The notes under the pieces were generated by a model. It was not told the origin of the DNA. It saw only the letters and a program-made list of their open reading frames with translations, and searched no databases. From assembly GCF_005222785.1 (NCBI RefSeq), contig NZ_STGH01000001.1, forward strand, positions 930,001 through 994,000: a DNA stretch of 64,000 nt, read 5' to 3'. Below, piece by piece: positions 17,722 to 26,989 of this stretch; positions within the stretch are counted from its first letter, which is position 1, and each line of letters begins with the position of its first letter. The stretch is from Rhodobacter sp. SY28-1. GTDB taxonomy: Bacteria > Pseudomonadota > Alphaproteobacteria > Rhodobacterales > Rhodobacteraceae. The position numbers and the translations under genes are program-made.

Positions 17722-17802
17722 GAGTCAGTCCTTGTCTGCGCGCGCGTCAGGAATAGCCGGGAAATTGGGCAAGCTTCGGGCAAGGCGAAAAGATTCTTCC
17801 GG

Positions 17803-18585
17803 TCATGCCCGACGCCAGGCCGTGGACAGCGCGAAAAGCGTGGCCGCGATCACGATGATCGACGGCCCGGTCGGCGTGTCTTGCCAGAGCGACAGCGCCA
17901 GCCCGCCCAGACCCGACAGCGCGCCCACGGCAATCGCCAGAAGCGCCATCGCCTCGGGGGTCCGGGCCAGGCTGCGGGCGGTGGCGGCGGGGATGATGAG
18001 CATCGCCGCGATCAGAAGCGCGCCGACGATTTTCAGCGCGACCGCGACGACCAGGGCAAGGGCGATCGTCAGGACCAGCCGCTCGCGGTCGGGGTTGATC
18101 CCGGCGGCATGGGCAAGGTCTTCCGACAGGGTGGCGGTCAGCAGCCGCTGCCAGCGCCAGGCCATGAGGGCGAGGACGGCAAGCGATCCCGCCCAGACCA
18201 GCGCCAGGTCGGGCCGCGAGACGGCAAGGATGTCGCCGAAAAGGTAGCTCGACAGGTCGGTGCGGACGGCAGGGAAGAAGCTGACGGCGACAAGGCCGAA
18301 GGCGAGCGCCGAATGGGCGAGGACGCCAAGCGTCGTGTCCATCGCCCAGCCGCGTGCGGACAGGCCCGCAACGGTGACAGCCATGGCCAGCGCGACGGTG
18401 AGGGTGCCGATCCCGATGGGCAGGTCGGTGGCCAGCGCCAGCGCCACGCCCAGGACGGCGGCATGGGCGGTCGCATCGCCGAAGTAGGCCATGCGGCGCC
18501 AGACCACGAACGACCCGAGCGGCCCGGTGGCAAGCGACAGGCCGACAGCCGCCAGACCGGCGCGGACCAGGAAATCGTCAAGCAT
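17803..18585 (-). CDS. znuB: zinc ABC transporter permease
   Basis: A 260-residue integral membrane protein of the ABC-3 family with about eight helices. The start MLDDFLVRAGLAAVGLSLATGPLGSFVVWRRMAYFGDATAHAA is characteristic of ZnuB/MntB, with the AHAA motif that contacts the binding protein side. It imports Zn2+ with ZnuA and ZnuC. It begins inside the end of znuC (8-bp overlap), so the two are coupled. Longer frames upstream would read the ZnuC His tail in another frame and are rejected. Confidence 0.93.
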   Translation of the reverse strand: MLDDFLVRAGLAAVGLSLATGPLGSFVVWRRMAYFGDATAHAAVLGVALALATDLPIGIGTLTVALAMAVTVAGLSARGWAMDTTLGVLAHSALAFGLVAVSFFPAVRTDLSSYLFGDILAVSRPDLALVWAGSLAVLALMAWRWQRLLTATLSEDLAHAAGINPDRERLVLTIALALVVAVALKIVGALLIAAMLIIPAATARSLARTPEAMALLAIAVGALSGLGGLALSLWQDTPTGPSIIVIAATLFALSTAWRRA

Positions 18586-19336
18586 GGTCGTGCTCGTGGT
18601 GGTGATGATGGTGGTGCGGGTGGCCGTCTTCGTGATCGTGGTCATGTTCGTGGCGGTAGAGCGCCAGCGCGCCTTGCGTGCCAAGGCCGAACAGGGCGCG
18701 GTATTCCGGTGCGGTGGACACGACGCGGGGCGTGCCTTCGCAGCAGATATGGCCGTTCAGGCAGATCACCCGGTCGCTGGCGGCCATCACCACATGCAGG
18801 TCGTGGCTGATCATCAGGACCGCCGCCCCTGTCTCGGCCCGAACCTCCTCGATCAGCCGGTAGAAGGCGGCCTCGCCCAGCTGGTCAAGGCCCGAGGTCG
18901 GCTCGTCCAGCATCAGGAGTTGCGGCTTGCCCAGAAGGGCGCGGGCCAGAAGCACCCGCTGCAGCTGCCCGCCCGACAGGGTGGTCATCTGCTCCCGCTC
19001 CTGCCCCGCCATGCCGACGCGCGCCAGGGCCTCGGCGGCGGCATGATCGGTGACGCGGGTCGGCAGGGACAGGAACCGCCGGACAGTGATCGGCATCGTG
19101 CGGTCGACGGTCAGCTTCTGCGGGACATAGCCCACGCGCAGCCCCGCCTCGCGTAGGATGCGACCCTCGGCCACCGGGACGATGCCCAGAAGCGCGCGGA
19201 GGAGGGTGGACTTTCCGGAGCCGTTGGGACCGAGGATCGTGACGATCTCGCCCGGGTCGATCTTCAGGCTGATGTCGTGCAGCACTTCATCCGCCCCGAA
19301 GCGGACGCAGACATGGTCGGCGGACAGAAGGCTCAT
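18578..19336 (-). CDS. znuC: zinc ABC transporter ATP-binding protein with His-rich tail
   Basis: A 252-residue ATPase with Walker A GPNGSGKST, signature LSGGQLQRV, Walker B LLMLDEPTSGLD and the switch His in MISHDLHVV. The last 24 residues are almost entirely His/Asp/Glu (13 His), a cytosolic metal-binding tail found in some ZnuC proteins. The start at MSLLSADHV overlaps the zur stop by ATGA. It probably responds to Zur through the upstream shared promoter. Confidence 0.93.
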   Translation of the reverse strand: MSLLSADHVCVRFGADEVLHDISLKIDPGEIVTILGPNGSGKSTLLRALLGIVPVAEGRILREAGLRVGYVPQKLTVDRTMPITVRRFLSLPTRVTDHAAAEALARVGMAGQEREQMTTLSGGQLQRVLLARALLGKPQLLMLDEPTSGLDQLGEAAFYRLIEEVRAETGAAVLMISHDLHVVMAASDRVICLNGHICCEGTPRVVSTAPEYRALFGLGTQGALALYRHEHDHDHEDGHPHHHHHHHEHDHA

Positions 19337-19842
19337 GCCTGCCCCCGGCAGTTCGGGCACAGGCCAAGCGCCTCGATGGTGGTGCGTTCGACCTGGAACC
19401 CGGCGCGGGCGGCCTCGGCCTCCAGCGACTGGCGGGCACCACTGGCTTCGGCCTCGGCGACCGTGTGACAGGCGCGGCAGATCAGGAAGGCGGGGGCATG
19501 GTCCTCGCCCGGGTGGACGCAGGCGGTGAAGGCATTCAGGCGCTGGATGCGGTGAGCAAGGCCCTGTTCCACCAGGAACTCCAGCGCGCGGTAGGCGACG
19601 GGTGGCTGGTTGCCGAAGCCTTCGGCCGCAAGCCGCGCCAGGACGTCATAGGCGCCAAGCGCCTTGTGTTCCTCCAGGAGGATCTCCAGCGCCCGCCGCC
19701 GCACCGGGGTCAGCCGGGCACCGGTGGCGGCTGTCAGCGCCTCGGCCCGTTCCAGCGCGTCATGCGAGCAATGAGCGTGGTCATGCGCGGCAAAGGCCAG
19801 ATCGGGGGCCGCACAGCCTGGGCAGTCGTGGGTGTCGGGCAT
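19333..19842 (-). CDS. zur: zinc uptake regulator, Fur family
   Basis: A 169-residue repressor. It has an N-terminal Cys/His-rich extension (CPGCAAPDLAFAAHDHAHCSH), the Fur winged helix (TPVRRRALEILLEEHKALGAYDVLARL...PVAYRALEFLVEQGL), then Zn-binding CRACHTVAEAE and a final CPNC pair. It sits first in zur-znuC-znuB and is divergent from znuA, so it probably represses both transcripts under zinc sufficiency from the box at 19858. The extra N-terminal CxxC/His cluster is unusual and may be an additional zinc site. Confidence 0.92.
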   Translation of the reverse strand: MPDTHDCPGCAAPDLAFAAHDHAHCSHDALERAEALTAATGARLTPVRRRALEILLEEHKALGAYDVLARLAAEGFGNQPPVAYRALEFLVEQGLAHRIQRLNAFTACVHPGEDHAPAFLICRACHTVAEAEASGARQSLEAEAARAGFQVERTTIEALGLCPNCRGQA

Positions 19843-19857
19843 CGGCGGCTCTTGACC

Positions 19858-19872
19858 TGTTATGATATTACA
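19858..19872. promoter_or_regulatory. probable Zur box between zur and znuA
   Basis: TGTTATGATATTACA is a near-palindrome (10 of 14 outer positions paired). It is AT-rich in an otherwise GC-rich gap of 66 bp and centred between the divergent zur and znuA starts. It agrees with the alphaproteobacterial Zur site style (TGTTAT...ATAACA). Confidence 0.65.
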
Positions 19873-19908
19873 TACATAGAGCGGATCATGTCAGAAGGAA
19901 CCCGCCCG

Positions 19909-20835
19909 ATGCGTTATATCATTACTCTTTTTGCCACCGCCACCCCCGCACTGGCAGAGGTCCCCAAGGTGGTTGCCGATATCCCGCCGGTTCATGCGCT
20001 GGTGGCGCAGGTGATGGGCGATCTGGGCCAACCGGACCTCTTGCTGGCCAAGGGCGCGGACGAACATGACTTTCAGCTGAAGCCCAGCCAGGCAGGCGCG
20101 GTGGCGGATGCGGACCTGGTGGTCTGGATCGGGCCGGAGCTGACCCCGTGGCTGGACGGCGCGATGGACAGCCGTCCCGAGGGCGCTTCGGCACTGGCGC
20201 TGCTGGATGCCGAGGGCACGGTGCGGCGTCCCTATGGTGAGGCGAAGACGGACGACCACGGGCACGAAGATGAACATGCCGATGAGGCGGGGCATGACCA
20301 CGGGCACGATCATGGATCGGAAGACCCGCATGCCTGGCTTGACCCCGGCAATGCGCAGGTCTGGCTGGGGTTGATCGCGGCCGATCTGGGCAAGCTGGAC
20401 CCGGATAATGCCGCGACCTACACGGCCAATGCGGCTGCGGCAAGCGAGCAGATCGCGGCGCTGGATGCCGAGTTGCAGGCGCTGCTGGCTCCGGTCAAGG
20501 ACAAGCCGTTTGTGGCCTTCCACGACGCCTATGGCTATTTCGTCGATCATTATGGCCTGAAGCAGATGGGCAGCATTGCCGAAGGCGACGCAGCCTCGCC
20601 CGGGGCCGCACGGCTGGCGGACCTGCGCGCCACGCTGGAAGCGGGCGAGGTCCTGTGCATCTTCCCCGAGGTGCAGCACGACCCGGCTTTGGTGAGCCAG
20701 ATGGCCGAAGGGACCGGCGCGAAGGTCGGCGGGGCGCTGGACCCGGTGGGCTCGTCGCTGGAGCCGGGTCCGGGGGCCTATGCCGCGTTGTTGCGCGGGT
20801 TGGCGCAGACGATCGCGGATTGTGCGGGCAGCTAA
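19909..20835 (+). CDS. znuA: zinc ABC transporter substrate-binding protein
   Basis: A 308-residue periplasmic protein with signal peptide MRYIITLFATATPALA. The zinc site His residues lie in IPPVHALVAQVMGD, GADEHDFQLKPSQ and FVAFHDAYGYF. The flexible His/Asp/Glu loop (DDHGHEDEHADEAGHDHGHD, about residues 115-135) is typical of ZnuA. The start at ATG 19909 is preferred over 19888 because AGAAGGA lies 8-14 bp upstream and the signal peptide then starts correctly. It is divergent from zur-znuCB. Confidence 0.94.
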   Translation: MRYIITLFATATPALAEVPKVVADIPPVHALVAQVMGDLGQPDLLLAKGADEHDFQLKPSQAGAVADADLVVWIGPELTPWLDGAMDSRPEGASALALLDAEGTVRRPYGEAKTDDHGHEDEHADEAGHDHGHDHGSEDPHAWLDPGNAQVWLGLIAADLGKLDPDNAATYTANAAAASEQIAALDAELQALLAPVKDKPFVAFHDAYGYFVDHYGLKQMGSIAEGDAASPGAARLADLRATLEAGEVLCIFPEVQHDPALVSQMAEGTGAKVGGALDPVGSSLEPGPGAYAALLRGLAQTIADCAGS

Positions 20836-20842
20836 GGACGAA

Positions 20843-20867
20843 GGTGGGCGGAATCGCCCGCCCTACG
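20843..20867. repeat. REP-like palindrome supplying the cobQ stop codon
   Basis: GGTGGGCG-GAAT-CGCCCGCC followed by CTACG. Read on the minus strand, the CGTAG edge contains the TAG stop of cobQ (20863-20865). The hairpin lies between convergent znuA and cobQ and may also end both transcripts. It is nearly the same as the element at 57413. Confidence 0.6.
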
Positions 20868-22305
20868 CCTGTGCCAAGGCCAGAAGCCTGTCGCAGTCGA
20901 CATGCGCGGCAAGGTGGTCGGCCAGGGCGTCCAGCGTCTCCTCGACTGTCCGGTCGTAGCTGACGTTGCCGGGTGTGGCGCCAAGGCTGGCAAGGAAGGC
21001 GCGGCGGAAGGCGTCTTCGGTGAACATGCCGTGAAGGTAGCTGCCCATGACGCGGCCATCGGGGCGCACGGCACCTTCGGGCTGGCCGTTCACAGTGAAC
21101 ATGGGCTGCGTCCGGTCGGGGCCGGAGGTCGCGCCGAGGTGGATTTCGTAGCCTCTGACCCGGGTGCCCGAGGCGGAGTGCAGCGCCTCGGTTTCCGTGA
21201 CGCGCTTGTCGGGGGTCATTGTGGTCGTCAGGTCGAGAAGGCCGAGGCCGGGGACGGAGCCGGGCTTGCCCTCGATCCCTTCCGGATCGGAGATTTCGCG
21301 GCCAAGCATCTGGTAGCCGCCGCAGAGGCCGAGGACCTTTGCGCCGCGTCTCAGGGCGGCGGCGAGGTCGATGTCCCAGCCTTGGGCGCGGAAGTAGCTC
21401 AGGTCGGCGATGGTCGCCTTCGAGCCGGGGAGGATGATGAGGTCGGCCTCGACCGGCAGGGGCTGGCCGGGTTTGATGATCCTGAGGGTGACACCGGGTT
21501 CCTGCGCCAACGGGTCCAGGTCGTCGAAATTGGCGATGCGGTTCAGGTGCGGGACGGCGATCAGGAAGTCTCCGGTCCCCCGCGTGCCGCCAAGGTCGGC
21601 GGCGTCTTCGGCGGGGAGCTTGTGGGCATGGGCGAACCAGGGGATGACGCCGAGGCCGGGCCAGCCGGTGCGCTGCTCGATTAGGCGATAGCCGTCGTCG
21701 AAAAGCCGGGGGTCGCCGCGGAACTTGTTGATGAGGAAGCCCCGCATCATCGCCGCGTCTTGCGGGTCAAGGACGGCCTGGGTGCCCACGAGTTGCGCGA
21801 TGACGCCGCCGCGGTCGATGTCTCCGGTCAGGATCACCGGAGTCTGTGAGGCGATGGCGAAGCCCATGTTGGCGATGTCGCCCGCGCGCAGGTTCACCTC
21901 GGCCGGGCTTCCGGCGCCCTCGACGATCACCAGATCGGCTTCGCCGTGCAGGCGGTGGAAGCTGTCGAGGACCGGGGCCATCAGCTGCGGCTTCAGGGCG
22001 GCGTAATCCTTTGCGCGGACGGTGGTGAGCCGCTTGCCCTGGACGATGACCTGCGCGCCGGTTTCCGACTCGGGCTTCAGGAGGACCGGGTTCATGTCGA
22101 CATGCGGCTGCACCCCGCAGGCACGGGCCTGCAAGGCCTGAGCGCGGCCGATTTCGCCCCCGGTGGCGACGGCGGCGTTGTTCGACATGTTCTGCGGCTT
22201 GAAGGGGCGGACGGTCAGGCCCTGGCGGCTGAAATGGCGGCAGAGGCCCGCGACCAGCAGCGACTTGCCGACGTTCGAGCCTGCGCCCTGGATCATGATC
22301 CTCAT
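20863..22305 (-). CDS. cobQ: cobyric acid synthase
   Basis: A 480-residue amidotransferase that adds four amide groups to the cobyrinate a,c-diamide derivative in cobalamin synthesis or salvage. The N-terminal dethiobiotin-synthetase-like ATPase has [18 protein letters not shown]. The C-terminal class I glutaminase domain has the nucleophile Cys in [12 protein letters not shown] and His in GSYLHGMF. It overlaps the upstream permease gene by ATGA and is the last gene of the B12-riboswitch operon. Its stop codon lies in a dispersed repeat. Confidence 0.94.
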   Translation of the reverse strand: MRIMIQGAGSNVGKSLLVAGLCRHFSRQGLTVRPFKPQNMSNNAAVATGGEIGRAQALQARACGVQPHVDMNPVLLKPESETGAQVIVQGKRLTTVRAKDYAALKPQLMAPVLDSFHRLHGEADLVIVEGAGSPAEVNLRAGDIANMGFAIASQTPVILTGDIDRGGVIAQLVGTQAVLDPQDAAMMRGFLINKFRGDPRLFDDGYRLIEQRTGWPGLGVIPWFAHAHKLPAEDAADLGGTRGTGDFLIAVPHLNRIANFDDLDPLAQEPGVTLRIIKPGQPLPVEADLIILPGSKATIADLSYFRAQGWDIDLAAALRRGAKVLGLCGGYQMLGREISDPEGIEGKPGSVPGLGLLDLTTTMTPDKRVTETEALHSASGTRVRGYEIHLGATSGPDRTQPMFTVNGQPEGAVRPDGRVMGSYLHGMFTEDAFRRAFLASLGATPGNVSYDRTVEETLDALADHLAAHVDCDRLLALAQA

Positions 22306-23357
22306 GTCTTGCGCGCCATGAGCCCGAGGAAGAACACCCCGCCGACAAGGCCGGTGACGACGCCGATCGGCATGTCCTCGGGTGCCATGACGACGCGAGC
22401 GACGGTGTCGGCACCGACAAGGAAGATGGCCCCGGCAAGGGCGGAGAGGGGGAGAACGCGGGCGTTGTCTCCCCCCACGGCGAAGCGGACGAGGTGGGGC
22501 ATCATCAGGCCCACAAAGCCGATGAGGCCGGAGAAGGCGACCATCACGCCGGTGATGAGGGCGCCTGCGACGAAGACGGTCAGCCGGAAACGGGCAACGG
22601 GGATGCCAAGCGAGGCGGCGGTTTCATCGCCGAGGCTCATGGCGTTCAGGGCACCGCTTTGGCTCCAGAGCCAGAGGCCCGCGGGGAGGAGGACGGCCAG
22701 CGGATAGATCAGGTGCGACCATTGGGCGAGGCCGAGGCCGCCGAGCATCCAGAAGACGACCGTGTGGGTGGCCTTGGGATCGCCGAGGAAGATCAGCACA
22801 TTGGCCCCGGCCATGATGATGAAGCTGACGGCGACACCCGCCAGGACGAGGCGGTCGGCGCTGGTTGCCCCCGTCACCCGGGCCACGGCCAGGACAAGGA
22901 CTGTGGCGGCAAGCGCTCCGCCAAAGGCCATGAGGGGGACGGTGAGGAGGCCGAGAAAAAGCCCGGTGTGGAGGAGCGCGGCAATCGCCCCGAAGGCCCC
23001 GCCCGAGGAGATGCCGAGAAGGTGGGGGTCGGCCAAGGGGTTGCGGGTCACGGACTGTAGGGCGGCGCCGGTGATCCCGAGGCCCGCGCCGACGAGGGCG
23101 GCGAGGAGGGCGCGGGGGAAGCGGATGTCCCAGACGATGGCCTCACGCCCTTCGGTCCAGTCGGGGGTGACGAGGCCGGGGACGAGGTGGTTCGCCAGGA
23201 CACCCCAGACGGTGGAAAGGGGCACGGGGACAGCCCCGACCGACACGGCGAGGAGGATGGCGAGGAGGAGGACGCCGCCGCCGCCAAGCGCGAAGCCCGC
23301 GCGGCGGGTGAGGCGGAGGGTGGCGGAGGTGGGGACGGTGAGGGGCGTTTCGGTCAT
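22302..23357 (-). CDS. FecCD/BtuC family ABC transporter permease
   Basis: A 351-residue permease with about ten helices. Family features include [46 protein letters not shown] near the coupling helix, and a last helix [14 protein letters not shown]. It presumably forms the channel for the ATPase at 25738 and the binding protein at 24808. The riboswitch and cobQ context suggest cobalamin or a corrinoid as substrate rather than a siderophore; that is inference. The N-terminal 20 residues before the first helix are uncertain. Confidence 0.85.
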   Translation of the reverse strand: MTETPLTVPTSATLRLTRRAGFALGGGGVLLLAILLAVSVGAVPVPLSTVWGVLANHLVPGLVTPDWTEGREAIVWDIRFPRALLAALVGAGLGITGAALQSVTRNPLADPHLLGISSGGAFGAIAALLHTGLFLGLLTVPLMAFGGALAATVLVLAVARVTGATSADRLVLAGVAVSFIIMAGANVLIFLGDPKATHTVVFWMLGGLGLAQWSHLIYPLAVLLPAGLWLWSQSGALNAMSLGDETAASLGIPVARFRLTVFVAGALITGVMVAFSGLIGFVGLMMPHLVRFAVGGDNARVLPLSALAGAIFLVGADTVARVVMAPEDMPIGVVTGLVGGVFFLGLMARKT

Positions 23358-23460
23358 GGGTGGCCCCCGGGGGCGACTCGTCCTGCGCCATCGGCTTCTC
23401 CTCGCGGGGTGGCCAGATAAGAGCGGCGAACCATGGGGATGAGCGGGGCGCGGGGCTGCG

Positions 23461-24801
23461 TCATTCGGCCTTCCCCAGGATCGTGCGGGCGGCCGTCTGG
23501 CCGGAGAGGTATGCGCCGTGGGCGGTGCCTGAATAGTCGGGCTCGGTCGCTTCGCCGGCGAAGATCAGGCGGCCGTCCCAGTCGGTCCCGGCAAAGGCGC
23601 GGCGGGTCTTGGGCGAGGTGTCGGGGGCGTGGAAGGAGTAGGAGCCGAGCGCGAAGGGGTCTTGCGACCAGCGGGTGATCTGGGCCGCAAGGGGGGCGGG
23701 GAAGGCGGTGCCGAACATGGATTTCAGCGCGGCATGCGCCTCGGCCATCATCGAGGCGTCGTCGAGGGCTTCCTTTTCGGCGGCCTGCGATCCGGCGTGG
23801 AAGGCGAGGAGGACGGGGGCCTTCAGTGCTCGGCCAAGGCTGACCCATTGCGACCAGTGGCCGTCCATTGGGGAAAGCCATTCGATCCAGTCGACGCTGT
23901 CGTCCCAGGCGATGCGGTCGAAGCGCAGCCAGCATTTGTTCAGAAGGCCCATGCCGAGGCTGTCGATGGCGGCTTGCCGGGCGGGGGCGAGAGGTTCGGC
24001 AAGGGTGACCTGCCCGGATTGCAGGACGCCGAGGGGCAGGGTGACGATGGCCTGGTCGGCGGCGATGGTGGTGCCGTCGGCCAGGGTCGCCGCGACGCCT
24101 CTGGCGGTGGGCGCGAGCGCGGTGACGGTTTGGCCGAGGCGGATGGTCAGGCTTTTTGCGAGGTGGGCCGCAAGCCGGTCGATGCCGGCGGGAAAGAGGA
24201 CATCGGGGCCGTCGAACTCTTCCGCGGTGTCGACGTACCAGGCGGAGGTCTTGGTCCAGTCGCCCGAGTATTCCTGTTCGAAAGCGCCGTTGATGTAGTG
24301 GCGGACCTTGCGACGGGTCTGGGGGTCGGCCTCGGCCCAGCCGGGGGAAGACTGGACAGCTTCGGCCAGGGAGACATCTGCCGAAAGGTCCTCGGCTGCG
24401 GCACGGGCGTCTTCGACGAGCGCTTCGGCGTCGTCATGGCCAAGGTCGGCCTCTTGCCCATCGGGGCCAAGGGAGAGGCTGCGGTCGTAGGAGGTGGTGA
24501 TGCGCTGTGCCCCGGCCTCGTCGGCCAACGCGGTCAGGGGGTTGCCCTTGGTGCCGTGGATCCAGCTGGCGCCGAGGTCCATGGGCAGGTCGGGCCAGAG
24601 ACGCGAGGTGTGGAGGCGCCCGCCGATCCGGTCGCGCGCCTCGATCACGGTAACCTGATGCCCCATAGCCTGCAGGTCGCGCGCGGCGGTTAGGCCCGCG
24701 AGACCCGCGCCGATGACCATTACACGCCGCTGCGTCTGCGCGCGCGCCCGAGACGCCAGAAGCGCTGCGGGCAGAAGGGACAGGGCCTGGCGGCGGTGCA
24801 T
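23461..24801 (-). CDS. flavin monoamine oxidase family protein, exported by Tat-like signal
   Basis: A 446-residue FAD amine oxidase. The signal MHRRQALSLLPAALLASRARA has twin Arg like a Tat leader. It is followed by VMVIGAGLAGLTAARDLQAMG, the ADP-binding motif, then DRIGGRLHTSRLW and, near the C-terminus, IFAGEATEPDYSGTAHGAYLSG. It would oxidise an amine in the periplasm. It sits inside the B12-riboswitch transport operon between the binding protein (6-bp gap) and the permease, an unexpected neighbour whose substrate is unknown. Confidence 0.82.
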   Translation of the reverse strand: MHRRQALSLLPAALLASRARAQTQRRVMVIGAGLAGLTAARDLQAMGHQVTVIEARDRIGGRLHTSRLWPDLPMDLGASWIHGTKGNPLTALADEAGAQRITTSYDRSLSLGPDGQEADLGHDDAEALVEDARAAAEDLSADVSLAEAVQSSPGWAEADPQTRRKVRHYINGAFEQEYSGDWTKTSAWYVDTAEEFDGPDVLFPAGIDRLAAHLAKSLTIRLGQTVTALAPTARGVAATLADGTTIAADQAIVTLPLGVLQSGQVTLAEPLAPARQAAIDSLGMGLLNKCWLRFDRIAWDDSVDWIEWLSPMDGHWSQWVSLGRALKAPVLLAFHAGSQAAEKEALDDASMMAEAHAALKSMFGTAFPAPLAAQITRWSQDPFALGSYSFHAPDTSPKTRRAFAGTDWDGRLIFAGEATEPDYSGTAHGAYLSGQTAARTILGKAE

Positions 24802-24807
24802 CGGTGG

Positions 24808-25737
24808 TCAGTTCCCCCAGAAGCCCGCCACCAGCTTTTCCACCGCGCGGATGTTGCGGGGGCCGGGCGTGGCCTCGACGTATTCCAGCACCAAATAGCG
24901 GTCGTTCTTCACCGCGTCGATGCCCGCAAAGGCCGGATTGCCTTCAAGGAAGGCGATCTTCTGCTCGGCCGTCACATCGCCGTAGTTGACGATGACGATG
25001 ACCTCGGGATTGCGTTCCACCACCGGCTCCCAGGCGACGGTGGCCCAGCTTTTATCGAGGTCGTCCATGATGTTCCGGCCGCCAGCGGCCTCGATCATCG
25101 CGGTGGGGATGGCATAGGCCCCGGCGGTGAAGGGCGTTTCCTCACCCGAATCGTAGACGAAGACGCGCAGGGGCTGGTTGCGGTCGACGCTTGCGGTGAC
25201 CTCGGCGATTTTCGCCTTGTAGCCGTCCACCAGCGCCTGCGCCCGATCCTCGACCCCGAAGATCGTGCCGAGGTTCAGCAGGTCATTGTACATGTCGTCC
25301 ATGCTGGACTTGGCTTTGGGGCCGATATGGATGCAGCTTTCGGTCAATTCGTAGGTCTTGATGCCCAAGGGTTCCAGCGTTTCCGGCGTGACCTCGCCAC
25401 CGACCTTCATGCCGTAGTTCCAGCCGGCGAAGAAGAAGTCGGGCTCGGCCCCCAGCAGGACCTCGCGGGTGGGATACTGGGCGGACAGTTCCGGCAGTTC
25501 GGTGATGCCGGCGCGCAGTTCCTCGTCCAGCGTCTTCCAGCCCGAGACGCCGGTATAGCCGACCATCCGGTCGCGCAGGCCAAGGGCCAGCATCATCTCG
25601 ATCAGGTTCACGTCATTGGCGATGGCGCGGGCAGGGGGCGCGTCGAACGTGACCTGCCGGTTGCAACTTGGCACGGTGACCGTGAAGGCCAGCGCGGGGG
25701 TGGAGAGGAGGAAGACGGCGAGGAGGGCGGTTTTCAT
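24808..25737 (-). CDS. periplasmic binding protein for cobalamin/corrinoid or metal complex
   Basis: A 309-residue protein with signal MKTALLAVFLLSTPALA and a class III binding fold: RVMGYTGV-like first lobe (DRMVGYTGVSGW), GAEPDFFFAGW, LGIKTYEL, linking helix LNLGTIFGVEDRAQAL, and VNYGDVTAEQKIAFL in the second lobe. It partners the adjacent FecCD-type permease and the ATPase. Specificity cannot be read from sequence; the riboswitch argues for B12 or a precursor. It starts one base after the ATPase gene. Confidence 0.82.
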   Translation of the reverse strand: MKTALLAVFLLSTPALAFTVTVPSCNRQVTFDAPPARAIANDVNLIEMMLALGLRDRMVGYTGVSGWKTLDEELRAGITELPELSAQYPTREVLLGAEPDFFFAGWNYGMKVGGEVTPETLEPLGIKTYELTESCIHIGPKAKSSMDDMYNDLLNLGTIFGVEDRAQALVDGYKAKIAEVTASVDRNQPLRVFVYDSGEETPFTAGAYAIPTAMIEAAGGRNIMDDLDKSWATVAWEPVVERNPEVIVIVNYGDVTAEQKIAFLEGNPAFAGIDAVKNDRYLVLEYVEATPGPRNIRAVEKLVAGFWGN

Positions 25738-26505
25738 TCAGTGGTCCGTGAGGTGGAAAGAGAAACGGGGGGTGGAGCCGGTGCGGTCGATCCGGGTCGC
25801 AACCTGGAAGGCGCGGGCAATGGTGGCTTCGGTCAGGGCCGCATCGGGCGTGGCATCGGCGATGACGCGGCCCTGATCCAGGATCAGGACGCGGTCGGCG
25901 AATTCGGCGGCCAGCGTCAGGTCGTGCAGCGTGCAGACCACGGCCAGCCCAAGGCCGCGCAGAAGCCTCAGGAGTTCCAGCTGATGCCGGATGTCGAGGT
26001 GGTTGGTCGGTTCGTCCAGCACCAGGATGCGGGGTTCCTGCGCCAGCGCGCGGGCGACCATGACCCGCTGACGCTCGCCCCCCGACAGGGTGCCAAAGCG
26101 GCGATCGGCCAGATGGGCCAGGTCCATGCGAACCATCGCGGCATCGGTGATGGCCTTGTCGCGGGACCCCGGACCCATGCCCTGCCGGTGCGGCAGGCGG
26201 CCAAGCGCGACAATGTCGCGGGTGGTCAGGGCAAAGTCGGTCGGCTGTTCCTGCAACACCGCCGCGACGGTGCGTGCGGCCTGGCGGGCGGGGGTGAGCC
26301 AGAGGTCGCGGCCCTCGACGATGACCGACCCGGAGAGGGGGGCCTGATGCCGGTAAAGGAGCCGCAACAGCGAGGATTTCCCCGCCCCGTTCGCCCCGCA
26401 GATCGCCAGCACCTCGCCCTCGGCCAGGCTGAAGGAAATGTCGTGCAGGATCGCGGGCGTGCGCTTCGGCCCCCAGGTGACGTTGCGCAGTTCGAGGACG
26501 GTCAC
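25738..26505 (-). CDS. ABC transporter ATP-binding protein (BtuD/FecE type)
   Basis: A 255-residue ATPase with Walker A GANGAGKSS, signature LSGGERQRV, Walker B ILVLDEPTNHLD and switch region TLHDLTLAAEFAD. The start is GTG at 26505, overlapping the upstream stop as GTGA; longer frames upstream read through the DUF1636 gene and are rejected. It would energise the FecCD permease encoded at 22302. Confidence 0.88.
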   Translation of the reverse strand: MTVLELRNVTWGPKRTPAILHDISFSLAEGEVLAICGANGAGKSSLLRLLYRHQAPLSGSVIVEGRDLWLTPARQAARTVAAVLQEQPTDFALTTRDIVALGRLPHRQGMGPGSRDKAITDAAMVRMDLAHLADRRFGTLSGGERQRVMVARALAQEPRILVLDEPTNHLDIRHQLELLRLLRGLGLAVVCTLHDLTLAAEFADRVLILDQGRVIADATPDAALTEATIARAFQVATRIDRTGSTPRFSFHLTDH

Positions 26506-26945
26506 TGGATCGCCCCTTCCCGGGTGACGATCATCGCAGCCGGGATGCGGGCCAGCGTGGTGTCGCACAGGCGCTGCGGCAGGTCGCGCCCGGTCATCCA
26601 GCCGTCGTCGACGGCGGCGTAACTGCGGGCGAAATCCACCAGATCGTCCAGAGGTTGATCGGGATCGATATCGCCGAACAGCCAGGTGGCCTTTTCGGTG
26701 GCGCGGTAGCCGACGACGCAAGGCGCGCCATGATCGGGGACGCAGCCCGCAAGGCAGGCGGTGCCCGAAACCTCGAATGTCTCGCCAAGATCGGCGGCAG
26801 CGATTGCCGCGTGCAGCTTCTTCAACAGGTCGAAGCCCGGCTTGCAGGCATCACCCTTGTGCTTGCAGGCCTTGCACACAAGGATCTGGTGCGGTGCGGA
26901 TTGCGCCACGGAATAGGATCGGGCCTTGGGCCGCGGGTCGTCCAT
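26502..26945 (-). CDS. DUF1636 family cysteine-rich (ferredoxin-like) protein
   Basis: A 147-residue protein with Cys pairs suited to a 2Fe-2S or metal centre: ILVCKACKHKGDACKPG, then GTACLAGCVPDHGAPCVVGYRA. The latter part (GDIDPDQPLDDLVDFARSY) is typical of DUF1636. It is the first gene after the cobalamin riboswitch; a strong ribosome site (GGAAGGAG) precedes ATG 26945. A role in metal or cobalamin handling is suggested only by genomic context here and in relatives. Confidence 0.82.
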   Translation of the reverse strand: MDDPRPKARSYSVAQSAPHQILVCKACKHKGDACKPGFDLLKKLHAAIAAADLGETFEVSGTACLAGCVPDHGAPCVVGYRATEKATWLFGDIDPDQPLDDLVDFARSYAAVDDGWMTGRDLPQRLCDTTLARIPAAMIVTREGAIQ

Positions 26946-26989
26946 CGAACACTCCTTCCGGGGCACCCCGCCCGGGTCTGGTCGGCTTC

